Positions 8,289 to 15,935 of a DNA stretch of 64,000 bases are shown one piece after another. Source of the stretch: Clostridium sp. K4410.MGS-306 (lineage in GTDB: Bacteria; Cyanobacteriota; Vampirovibrionia; Gastranaerophilales; Gastranaerophilaceae); the NCBI GenBank assembly GCA_000980375.1, contig LARD01000009.1, forward strand, positions 62,001 to 126,000, in the 5' to 3' direction. Both the position numbers and the translations under genes were made by a program. The notes beneath the pieces were generated by a model, which was not told the origin of the DNA, made no database searches, and saw nothing but the letters and a program-made list of their open reading frames with translations. The number at the start of each line of letters is the position of its first letter. Within the stretch, counting starts at the first letter, position 1.

Positions 8289-9602
8289 TTAATCATTAAA
8301 CTCTTTAACCAGCCGCTCTATCCAGCCAAAAATGCCCAATAACTCGTAAGGCTTTGGTAAATAGAGGTCAGCACCGGCATTGAGGGCCATCTTTTTGTCA
8401 TGCACTATTGTGGAAAGCACTATTTTTATGCCTTTATACTTTTCATCCTTTTTGAGTTTGCGGCACAATTCAAGCCCTTTTAATGTGTCAACTTCTCCTG
8501 CGTCCAGCACAATCAACGCGGGGGCAAATGTTTTTACAAGATTCATTGCAATGTCATAGTCCTGTGCCGAAGCAACCTGATATCCCTGCATTTCGCCAGT
8601 TGTTTTTAAAAGGTAATTGAGTGCCTCATCAGGTTCCAGTATCAGTATTTTGTTGTTGTAATCCCTGTTTAAAACAGCATTGTCAGCGCTGATTTTTGCT
8701 CTTTCAACCACGTATGAGGATTTTGTGTTAAGCCGTGCAAGTTTACCTGTGGCAAAAAGTGCGTTCAAGGCTGCATTTACACTGGTGTATGTTTGAAATT
8801 CGCTTGATATTATACCAATGCTTGTTGACACAAGGCTTATTCTTTTGCCTGCATTGTCATCGCCGTGGAGTATTATGTAGCCCGATTTTGCGTCTTCTTC
8901 GCTGTAGAATTTGTCTACAATTGCCTCAAATGCGTACACGAGAAAAGATGCAATGTGCTCTGCCTTAAGCGGGTTTGTCAAAACGAGAAACTCTCCGTCA
9001 GTAAGCTCACCTAAAAAGTCATTTTCGTCCAGTGCGGAATTGATAATGGCGGTGTAGGTCTGGAGCATTTTGTCAGAGGCAAGCTCGCCGTATATTTCTT
9101 TGTATGCTTCAAACTCGTTGATTTTTACGAGCATGGCAGCCCATTTTTTGTTCTGTGCGATTGTTCTTTTGAGTATTTTGAGTGCTGATTTTGCATCGGG
9201 CAGTTGTGTGACTTCTGAAATCATGCTCTCAAAATGACGTCTTAAATGCGCATTGATTCTGGCTTTGAACTCGTCAGACTCAATCGGCTCGCTCAAAAAG
9301 TCATCAGCGCCGGCATCCAGAACATCGAGTTTGTCTTGCAGCTCGGCTGATTTTGACAGTGCAACAATACACGGACGCGAGGGATAGCTCATCATTCTGA
9401 GCCTTTTTACGGCATCCGCAGGCTGCATGTCAAGGCTGTCTGAGACAATCACCATGTCAGGCTCGTATTCTGTCAGGATTTCAAGCCCTGTTTCAAAACT
9501 CGAAGCGCATAACACGCTTACGCCGTTTGTTTCTATGATTTTTTTATACTTTGCCGGAAGCTCTTTTCTTTTATCTAAAATCAATACAAGTTTGGATAAC
9601 AT
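8289..9602 (-). CDS. response regulator, REC - degenerate GGDEF - REC
   Basis: 437 residues. The first receiver domain (about 1-118) has the expected fold, but the phospho-acceptor strand reads PDMVIVSDSLD, putting Ser at the usual Asp position. The middle domain (about 125-305) aligns with GGDEF cyclases, but the active site reads ELTDGEFLVL instead of GGDEF, so diguanylate cyclase activity is unlikely. The C-terminal receiver (about 315-437) keeps a proper acceptor, ALIVLDAGE, and a KPYE lysine. Its ATG overlaps the stop of the kinase gene by 1 nt (TAATG), so the two are translated together and the kinase is the likely phospho-donor. I infer a regulatory, non-enzymatic role. Confidence 0.85.
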   Translation of the reverse strand: MLSKLVLILDKRKELPAKYKKIIETNGVSVLCASSFETGLEILTEYEPDMVIVSDSLDMQPADAVKRLRMMSYPSRPCIVALSKSAELQDKLDVLDAGADDFLSEPIESDEFKARINAHLRRHFESMISEVTQLPDAKSALKILKRTIAQNKKWAAMLVKINEFEAYKEIYGELASDKMLQTYTAIINSALDENDFLGELTDGEFLVLTNPLKAEHIASFLVYAFEAIVDKFYSEEDAKSGYIILHGDDNAGKRISLVSTSIGIISSEFQTYTSVNAALNALFATGKLARLNTKSSYVVERAKISADNAVLNRDYNNKILILEPDEALNYLLKTTGEMQGYQVASAQDYDIAMNLVKTFAPALIVLDAGEVDTLKGLELCRKLKKDEKYKGIKIVLSTIVHDKKMALNAGADLYLPKPYELLGIFGWIERLVKEFND

Positions 9603-10603
9603 TATTTATCCTCCAATGCTTTTTCGCTCTGGTTTGTGTAGGTTGCAGCAGGCAGAAGCACTTCAAACGTCGAGCCGCTGTTTGGCAGAACTGTGGAACT
9701 TTCCACACAAATTTGTCCGCCCATTTTTTCTATCAAATTTTTTACAATATACAACCCGAGCCCGCTGCCTTGAGTTTTTCTTGTCAGGTGGTTTTCGATT
9801 CTTGTAAATTTTTCAAAAATCCGGCCAAGGTTGTCGGGTTCTATGCCCACACCGTGGTCAGTTACTTTTATGCTGACAAAGTTTTCCTTTTTGGCGTTTG
9901 CAACAGACACTGACACAGAGCCTTTGTCATAAGAGTATTTGGCTGCATTATCGAGCAGATTAATCATTATCTGCTGGAATTTGTTTTCGTCAGTCAAAAT
10001 GTTAGGGATATCTCCCTGGCAATGCATTTCAAAAGCATGTGAAGGGTACTGGTTTTTGACAATATCAAGCACCTGCTCAATTTGAGAGATTGCGTTTACT
10101 GATTTGAACACAAGATTGCTCTGTTGTACCTGAATCTTTGAAATGGATAAAAGGTTTTCCACAAGCTTTATCAGCCTGTTAGACTGCTCTTTAATTATAT
10201 TCAAAAACTTTTGTACCTGTGCTTTGTCCAGTTTGTCAAAAGACATAAGCATGGTGTCTGCAAACCCTCTTATACTTGTCAACGGGGTTCTCAGCTCATG
10301 GCTGACTGTGGAGATAAAATCAGAATAGATTTTTTCCATCTGGTTATCAATGACCGTAAGATAGTAGTAAGAAGAATCTGTGTCATCGTATTTTGTAATT
10401 TTGTACGTGTAGTCTTTTATCACTACTGTATCCGAATTTTGAGGCAGAAAGTCAAAGATATTTTTGCCGCATAATTTTTCGCAATTTGTGTTAAAAAGCG
10501 AACAAAAGTATTTGTTTGCATAGGTGATTTTGTTGTCATAATCCGCTGCAATGACAACAGCGTCGAGGTGTTCGAGTATTTTTTTGTAATCCGTATTTTC
10601 CAT
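9602..10603 (-). CDS. soluble PAS-domain histidine kinase
   Basis: 333 residues with no membrane segment, hence a cytoplasmic sensor. An N-terminal PAS domain (about 5-65) is followed by HisKA with the phospho-accepting His102 in SHELRTPL. The ATP-binding domain carries N box NLLDNAAKYS, G1 DHGVGI, F box FEKFTR and G2 GSGLGL, all intact. The closest look is a PhoR/VicK-type kinase core without transmembrane input. It is the first gene of a two-gene unit with the double-receiver regulator. An 8-bp inverted repeat 30 nt upstream (10633-10661) could be an operator. Confidence 0.92.
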   Translation of the reverse strand: MENTDYKKILEHLDAVVIAADYDNKITYANKYFCSLFNTNCEKLCGKNIFDFLPQNSDTVVIKDYTYKITKYDDTDSSYYYLTVIDNQMEKIYSDFISTVSHELRTPLTSIRGFADTMLMSFDKLDKAQVQKFLNIIKEQSNRLIKLVENLLSISKIQVQQSNLVFKSVNAISQIEQVLDIVKNQYPSHAFEMHCQGDIPNILTDENKFQQIMINLLDNAAKYSYDKGSVSVSVANAKKENFVSIKVTDHGVGIEPDNLGRIFEKFTRIENHLTRKTQGSGLGLYIVKNLIEKMGGQICVESSTVLPNSGSTFEVLLPAATYTNQSEKALEDK

Positions 10604-10632
10604 ATCTTTATTATAACAATGAGTTTTTCAAA

Positions 10633-10661
10633 ATGATTAAAATTAAGGTTTTCTTAATCAT
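10633..10661. promoter_or_regulatory. 8-bp inverted repeat upstream of the kinase gene
   Basis: ATGATTAA (10633-10640) and TTAATCAT (10654-10661) form a perfect inverted repeat with a 13-nt spacer. It lies in the 177-nt gap between the divergent kinase gene and the small ORF at 10781. The arms sit about two helical turns apart, as dimeric regulators prefer. No T-run follows on the kinase side, so I read it as a possible operator. Confidence 0.35.
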
Positions 10662-10780
10662 GTTAAAAACTACTTTGTTAGGGTGATTTATTCATATTCA
10701 AATTTTGTCAAAATAATAATAACCCCAAATTAATTTAAAAATTACCCGACTATTAAAAAAAAGAGAGAGTTTAAGTAACC

Positions 10781-10888
10781 ATGAACCTTAATGAAGAATG
10801 TTTGTTAAAGTATCTGCAAAACCCCGACGAGCTCGTTGATTTGACCTCGCTTTTACTGGAGTTTAATAATGACTATGAAAAAAATTAA
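10781..10888 (+). CDS. small ORF (35 aa) overlapping the CHASE2-GGDEF gene
   Basis: ATG 10781 opens a 35-codon frame (begins MNLNEECLLKYLQNPDE, ends EKN) that stops at 10886-10888, 20 nt inside the diguanylate cyclase gene. A purine-rich GAGAGAG lies 11 nt upstream. The peptide is acidic and leucine-rich, with amphipathic helix potential. It could be a real small protein or a leader whose translation sets initiation of the cyclase, whose own GGAG site (10858-10861) lies inside this ORF. No homology can be judged at this length. Confidence 0.4.
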   Translation: MNLNEECLLKYLQNPDELVDLTSLLLEFNNDYEKN

Positions 10889-12731
10889 AGACAAGATTGC
10901 ACAATATTTAAAAGACAAAACTTTTTTAAGATACCTCTTATACAGCATCTATATAGTAATCACAACATGTGTATTGTTTGTGTTTTTGACACACCCTGCA
11001 ATAAGAGGTTTTTTTGCGTCTATAGAAAACAAAACCTTTGATATTCGTCAGAATATCCTTTCTCCGTATAAAAAGGTAAACAAAAACATTGTAATCCTCA
11101 CAATTGACGAAGAAAGCCACGAGTATCTTTTTGGAAAATACGGCGAATGGCCTATTTCAAGGGGTATTTACGCTGATATGATAAACTATCTGGAATCACA
11201 CAAACCTGCTGCTGTGGCGTTTGATTTGATGTTTGTAAAATCATTAAAAAGCAGCCTTGATGAAGACAAAAAACTCGGGCGTACAATGTCTTCTTACGAC
11301 AACGTTTTTACCTCCATAAACTTTGACAACCTCCCCTACGATTTGAGACAGCCCGCTGATTTGCCCGATGCTTTAAAAGCAAACATCATAAACGAATCAG
11401 ATATAAACCTGAAAAATGATAATATAACTTTTTCAAATTGCAGAACAATAATAAATGAAATATTAAACACAACCCCAAATATCGGCCACATAAATATTAT
11501 CAGAGCTGATGACGGCATAGCCAGAGATTTGCCACCTTTTGTATCATACAAGGACGATTATTACCCGCATCTGGCTTTAAAAGTTGCGCTCAAATACCTC
11601 AAAGATACAGAAGGTCTTGATATTAACCGTTTTAAAATAGATAAAAATGCCAATCTTGTGCTTGGAAAAAGGGTTATACCTCTAAATTATGAGGGTTCAG
11701 CTATCCTCAACTGGTATGGACCGAGCGGTTTGACTAACAAAAACACTTTTGAATACGTTCCCGTATGGAAAGTGGAAAAAACAATGTATGAGGGAGCAAA
11801 ACTTATTCCTCAAGATTACTTTAAAGGAAAAATTATCTACATCGGCACAAGTGCAACCTCTCTGTTTGACCTTAAAAGTGTACCGACAGACAGAATTTTT
11901 CCCGGAGTTGAAATTCATACAACTTTTTTAAACAACATACTGGACAACAATTTTATAAAAAGGGTGCCAATGCCTGTTGATATTGCATTGAGCCTGTTAT
12001 TGAGTTTGTTTGTCGGTCTTATTGTAATCAGAAGCGAGTCTACGGTTATTTCATCTCTGGTGGCTATTTTGACAGGTATTATTTATTTAATAGCAACTAC
12101 TCTTGTAATGTATTACTTTAATATATGGGTTGGTATAATATTGCAGCTGGTTTCGATTTTGCTTGTGTTTATTGCGTGCTACCTTGCAAAATATATTTTG
12201 AAATCACGCGACCTTGAATACACCTATGCTCTAGCCACAACAGACGGGCTTACAGAGCTTTATAACCATAGATATTTTCAAGAGCAGATGCTCCAGAACA
12301 TTGAAACCGGTAAACGCTACAACAAACCGTTTTCTCTAATAATGATTGATATAGATTTTTTCAAAAAATTCAACGATACATACGGCCACCAGTCAGGCGA
12401 CGCTGTTTTGAGACAGGTAGCACAGATTCTTAAAAAGAATGTAAGAAGCACTGATGTTGTTTGCCGCTACGGCGGGGAGGAAATGTCTGTGATACTTACC
12501 AACACAAACAATGAAGATGCACTAATAACAGCACAAAAAATCTGTAAAGCAGTGAGCGAACATCCGCTCAAACTGGTCAACGGCAACGATGTGCAGGTGA
12601 CAATAAGCCTCGGGGTTTCTACTTATCCGCAAAACGGAGAGACCACACAGGAAATGATTAAATTTGCTGATGACTGCCTTTATAAAGCCAAAGAAAATGG
12701 CAGAAATCAGGTGGGCAATCTGGCTCCTTAA
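10869..12731 (+). CDS. CHASE2-domain diguanylate cyclase
   Basis: 620-residue membrane sensor that should make cyclic di-GMP. One N-terminal membrane helix (about 20-42) precedes a periplasmic CHASE2 domain (about 50-365), recognisable by VILTIDEESH, WPISRGIYADMI and AVAFDLMF. Three closely spaced helices follow (about 370-455). The C-terminal GGDEF domain has the active-site form RYGGEEM (535-539) and an intact inhibitory RxxD site (RSTD, 526-529) exactly five residues upstream, so product feedback is expected. GGAG at 10858-10861 is 7 nt before the ATG. It neighbours a kinase/degenerate-GGDEF pair, hinting at a local signalling cluster. Its stop interleaves with the convergent gene. Confidence 0.93.
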   Translation: MTMKKIKDKIAQYLKDKTFLRYLLYSIYIVITTCVLFVFLTHPAIRGFFASIENKTFDIRQNILSPYKKVNKNIVILTIDEESHEYLFGKYGEWPISRGIYADMINYLESHKPAAVAFDLMFVKSLKSSLDEDKKLGRTMSSYDNVFTSINFDNLPYDLRQPADLPDALKANIINESDINLKNDNITFSNCRTIINEILNTTPNIGHINIIRADDGIARDLPPFVSYKDDYYPHLALKVALKYLKDTEGLDINRFKIDKNANLVLGKRVIPLNYEGSAILNWYGPSGLTNKNTFEYVPVWKVEKTMYEGAKLIPQDYFKGKIIYIGTSATSLFDLKSVPTDRIFPGVEIHTTFLNNILDNNFIKRVPMPVDIALSLLLSLFVGLIVIRSESTVISSLVAILTGIIYLIATTLVMYYFNIWVGIILQLVSILLVFIACYLAKYILKSRDLEYTYALATTDGLTELYNHRYFQEQMLQNIETGKRYNKPFSLIMIDIDFFKKFNDTYGHQSGDAVLRQVAQILKKNVRSTDVVCRYGGEEMSVILTNTNNEDALITAQKICKAVSEHPLKLVNGNDVQVTISLGVSTYPQNGETTQEMIKFADDCLYKAKENGRNQVGNLAP

Positions 12732-13099
12732 AAATTAATAAAGCGTAAAAACTTTTTTATAAAACCTTTTAACCCGGTTTCATACGAAATCGGGTCATCT
12801 TTATAATATGGATGATAAGCTTCAATGATATTTTGTGGAAGCGGGCTGCCGTCTTTGAATGCAAACGCAATCATCTCAAGCAGTTCTATTTGCTGATTGT
12901 TGTATTCTATGTCTTTTGCACGTATGTCTTCATCCGCCTCATAATGGCAAAGCGCATGCCACGCAGCTTGCACTGACGGATCAGCACAGCCTTTTGGAAA
13001 AAGCAGCAGCCCCTTTTTTACGGAAATCCGCTCTGTCAAAACCGCAATAATAATATTGCCTGTGAGTTGTCTTTCTTTGGTGTAATCTTTTTCTTTCAT
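12728..13099 (-). CDS. unknown small protein coupled to a BlaI-type regulator
   Basis: 123 residues if started at the ATG that overlaps the upstream stop by 1 nt (TAATG at 13097-13101). An alternative ATG at 13123 would add eight residues and overlap the regulator by 25 nt. The protein is soluble and largely helical, with GCADPSVQAAWHALCHYEAD in the middle and a basic C-terminus (FIKKFLRFINF). I do not recognise the family. Its tight coupling to the BlaI-like repressor suggests a shared function or autoregulation. It is not the BlaR/MecR sensor protease usually paired with BlaI, which is a much larger membrane protein. Confidence 0.65.
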   Translation of the reverse strand: MKEKDYTKERQLTGNIIIAVLTERISVKKGLLLFPKGCADPSVQAAWHALCHYEADEDIRAKDIEYNNQQIELLEMIAFAFKDGSPLPQNIIEAYHPYYKDDPISYETGLKGFIKKFLRFINF

Positions 13100-13455
13100 T
13101 AAACTAATGAAGGAGTTTTGCATTTGCTCATACTTTTTACAGTATCGATTAATGAATCCATATCGTTGTTAAAATACTGGCCTGCAAGTTTTTTAATAGC
13201 CTGTTGTGCCATTTCGTCGCGAGAAGACACGGTTTTGTAAAAGAATTTTTTACCCTGTTTGTATCTCACGAGCATGTTCTTTTCGACAAGTCTGTCCATA
13301 ACGGTTTTAACAGTTGTGTATGCTCTGTTAGAAGAAGAATTTCTATTAATTACTTCCTGTACTTCGTTTACGGATACATCGTTTTCTTCAATTTCTTCAA
13401 GCATCCAAATTGTTTTTAAAATTTCGTTTTCGAGACTGCCGTGTGTATAATTCAT
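13099..13455 (-). CDS. BlaI/MecI/CopY-family transcriptional repressor
   Basis: 118-residue winged-helix repressor. The N-terminal helix SLENEILKTIW, the recognition region AYTTVKTVMDRLVEKNML, and the wing RYKQGKKFFYKTV are typical of this family. The C-terminal dimerisation part (about 80-118) is intact, including a helix around LAGQYFNNDMDSLI. Family members repress beta-lactam resistance, copper export or other genes; the target here is unknown. No beta-lactamase, BlaR or copper ATPase lies in the window. The gene probably regulates itself and the coupled downstream gene, and an inverted repeat sits about 25 nt upstream. Confidence 0.88.
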   Translation of the reverse strand: MNYTHGSLENEILKTIWMLEEIEENDVSVNEVQEVINRNSSSNRAYTTVKTVMDRLVEKNMLVRYKQGKKFFYKTVSSRDEMAQQAIKKLAGQYFNNDMDSLIDTVKSMSKCKTPSLV

Positions 13456-13480
13456 TTTTATTCCTTTTTAATTATTGTCA

Positions 13481-13507
13481 TACTAAATTACAATTACACT
13501 TATAGTA
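13481..13507. promoter_or_regulatory. possible operator of the BlaI-type repressor
   Basis: TACTA (13481-13485) and TAGTA (13503-13507) form inverted arms with a 17-nt AT-rich spacer containing two TTACA repeats. It is 26 nt upstream of the repressor start, where an autoregulatory site is expected. Known BlaI/MecI operators carry TACTACA and TGTAGTA half-sites, so the half-site similarity is partial. Binding is inference. Confidence 0.35.
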
Positions 13508-13591
13508 ATACAAAAGAAAATAAATTAAAACAATTTGAAGACATATTTGTCCTAAATATATGTAATTTTAAATTATATTCTTAATCAGGTT

Positions 13592-13867
13592 TTAGTCGAA
13601 AAGGGGACCCATCTCGATTTTTTCGTAGCCGCCGCCAAGGTGTATTACGTTGCCGGTACTTTTGGCAGTAGGCTGACTGACCTGTTCAATACTAGCTGTG
13701 CTTGTATGTTGGACTGCTTTTTGCTGCAATCCGCCGGTAAAATCACTGCTGTTTATGAGGACTCCGCTTCGGGTGTTTACAACGGTCACAGGGGTTTTCT
13801 TGCAGCCTGCGGTTATGACCAGCAGTCCACAAATTAAACATACCATACTGTAGTGAATAATTTTCAT
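13592..13867 (-). CDS. small putative lipoprotein
   Basis: 91 residues. The N-terminus has a basic/hydrophobic signal (MKIIHYSMVCLICGLLVI) ending in TAGC, a usable though not ideal lipobox, with lysines directly after the cysteine. The mature chain is about 70 residues, rich in Ser, Thr and Gln, with no recognisable domain. It is likely attached to a membrane through Cys22. It has its own upstream gap (13868-14078) and lies 136 nt downstream of the repressor gene's start, in the same direction. Confidence 0.6.
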   Translation of the reverse strand: MKIIHYSMVCLICGLLVITAGCKKTPVTVVNTRSGVLINSSDFTGGLQQKAVQHTSTASIEQVSQPTAKSTGNVIHLGGGYEKIEMGPLFD

Positions 13868-14078
13868 TTCAGCTATACCTGTTTAATGTAAACACACTTT
13901 TGGGATTGTCAAAAACCTGTAATTTTATCTACTACTATTATAGCATATAATTTTTAAAATGCACTATGTTTTTATAAAAAATCATACTTGTGATGTACAC
14001 ATTTAAACATTTCTTAATTATTATGCGAGGAATAATATTGTATAATAAAAAAAATTATATGAAAATACGGAGTACAAA

Positions 14079-15821
14079 TTGGATATTTTTGACATTCAAA
14101 ACTTTAATAAAGAAGAAAAAATAATAAAAACCGCAAAAGGCGATATAAAAGCAGACCTTGTTTTAAAAAACGCCGGAATAGTCAATGTACTGTCAGAAGA
14201 GATTTATGAGGGCGATGTTGCAATTTCTGACGGAGTGATAGCAGGCGTTGGCAATGATTATCACGGTGTTGAAGAAATCGATGTAAAAGGTGCTTATGTC
14301 TCGCCTTCATTTATTGACGGGCATGTGCATCTGGAAAGCTCAATGCTTATGCCTTCAGAGTTTGCAAAAATGGTAGTGCCCTCAGGCACCACAACTGTTG
14401 TGGCAGACCCGCATGAGATTTCAAATGTAATGGGGCTGCAGGGTATCAGCTTTATGAGAGAGGCAACAAAAAATCTTCCGCTTGATGTTTATATGACACT
14501 GCCCTCTTGCGTGCCCGCAACATCTCTTGAGACTTCGGGTGTGGATTTAAACAGCTATGACCTCGCTCTTTTAATAGATGCTCCGTGGGTGTTAGGTATT
14601 GCAGAGATGATGAATTTTCCCGGTGTTATAAACTGCGACGGAAGTGTGTTGAGCAAAGTGCGGCTTGGACTGGAAAAACACAAACGCGTGGACGGGCATG
14701 CTCCGCATTTGTCCGGAAAAGATCTTAACGCTTATGTTGCAGCAGGTATCCGCTCAGACCATGAGTGCACCACTGTTGAAGAAGCTGTTGAAAAACTGCG
14801 TCTTGGTATGTATCTGATGGTGAGAGAAGCCACAGGAGCAAGGGATTTGGAACCATTGCTTCCCGTATTGAAAAATCTTAATACAAGAAAATGTATTTTT
14901 GTCACAGATGACCGTCATCCAAAACATCTGGCAAAGCATATTTCAAGAATGGTTAAAAAAGCTGTCAAAAACGGGGTTGACCCGATAAAAGCTATACAAA
15001 TGGCGAGTCTTAACACCGCAGAATACTTTAATCTGTCTGATCTTGGCGCTATTGCTCCGGGCTACAGGGCAGATATTGCGGTGTTTAAGGATCTGGAAAA
15101 TTTTGAGCCATTGATGGTGTTCAAAAATGGAAAACTTGCTGCAAAAGACGGCAAAATGGTGATTGATACGGATAATTTAAAACCACCGGCATTGAGAGGT
15201 TCGGTTAACATAAAATATTTGTACAGAGAAGATCTTCAAATCAAAGCCCCGCAGGGCAAAACAACCGCAAAAGTAATAAACGTTATACCTAAACAGCTTA
15301 TTACAAAACAGACAGCAGAAACCGTAAAGATTGAAAACGGGCTGGCTGTCAGCGATATTGAAAACGATATTCTCAAAATTGCCGTCATTGAAAGGCACAA
15401 AGCAACAGGAAATATAGGTCTCGGGTTTGTAAAAGGTTTTGGGCTCAAATCAGGTGCGATTGCATCTACTGTGGCGCATGACTCGCACAATATGATAGTA
15501 ATAGGCACAAACGATGAGGACATGTACCTTGCAGCAGTTGAGCTTGTGAAATCACAGGGCGGAAAAATTATTGTACAAAACGGTAAAACTCTTGCCCACC
15601 TTAAACTGCCTGTGGCGGGTTTGATGTCTGATAAAACAGCACTTGAAGTGCAAAAAGATATTGAGGCGCTCGATAAAGCTGCAAAACAAATCGGCTGCAA
15701 GATAGATGAGCCTTTTATGAGTATGGCATTTTTATCGTTGTCTGTTATTCCTGAAATTAAGATTACGGACAAGGGGCTCATTGATGTAAACAGTTTTGAG
15801 GTTACGGATTTGTTTGTTTAA
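14079..15821 (+). CDS. ade: adenine deaminase
   Basis: Converts adenine to hypoxanthine and ammonia for purine salvage. The amidohydrolase metal and catalytic motifs are intact: GHVHLESS (81-88), DPHEI (110-114), GHAPHLSG, SDHECT and TDDRHP. The C-terminal half contains the Ade-specific domain with GLGFVKGFGL and AHDSHN. At 580 residues it is full length. The start is TTG 14079, chosen because GGAG (14069-14072) is 6 nt away and no in-frame ATG is near. TATAAT at 14041-14046 may be the -10 element. glmS follows 114 nt later. Confidence 0.95.
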   Translation: MDIFDIQNFNKEEKIIKTAKGDIKADLVLKNAGIVNVLSEEIYEGDVAISDGVIAGVGNDYHGVEEIDVKGAYVSPSFIDGHVHLESSMLMPSEFAKMVVPSGTTTVVADPHEISNVMGLQGISFMREATKNLPLDVYMTLPSCVPATSLETSGVDLNSYDLALLIDAPWVLGIAEMMNFPGVINCDGSVLSKVRLGLEKHKRVDGHAPHLSGKDLNAYVAAGIRSDHECTTVEEAVEKLRLGMYLMVREATGARDLEPLLPVLKNLNTRKCIFVTDDRHPKHLAKHISRMVKKAVKNGVDPIKAIQMASLNTAEYFNLSDLGAIAPGYRADIAVFKDLENFEPLMVFKNGKLAAKDGKMVIDTDNLKPPALRGSVNIKYLYREDLQIKAPQGKTTAKVINVIPKQLITKQTAETVKIENGLAVSDIENDILKIAVIERHKATGNIGLGFVKGFGLKSGAIASTVAHDSHNMIVIGTNDEDMYLAAVELVKSQGGKIIVQNGKTLAHLKLPVAGLMSDKTALEVQKDIEALDKAAKQIGCKIDEPFMSMAFLSLSVIPEIKITDKGLIDVNSFEVTDLFV

Positions 15822-15935
15822 AATCTTTATAAAATATTAATCTCAATACCCTTCACAAAACTGATTTTTTGAAATAGAATCTTAAGATAATTCAGAAATT
15901 ATATTGTAAGACGAGTTAATCGGGAGAAAGATAAA

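Noticed and set aside
13099..13455. Beta-lactam resistance locus around the BlaI-type gene
   Set aside because: No beta-lactamase, penicillin-binding protein or BlaR-type protease lies within the window.
15822..15935. glmS ribozyme or riboswitch in the glmS leader
   Set aside because: The 114-nt gap is too short and lacks the double-pseudoknot core; it is mostly A/T.
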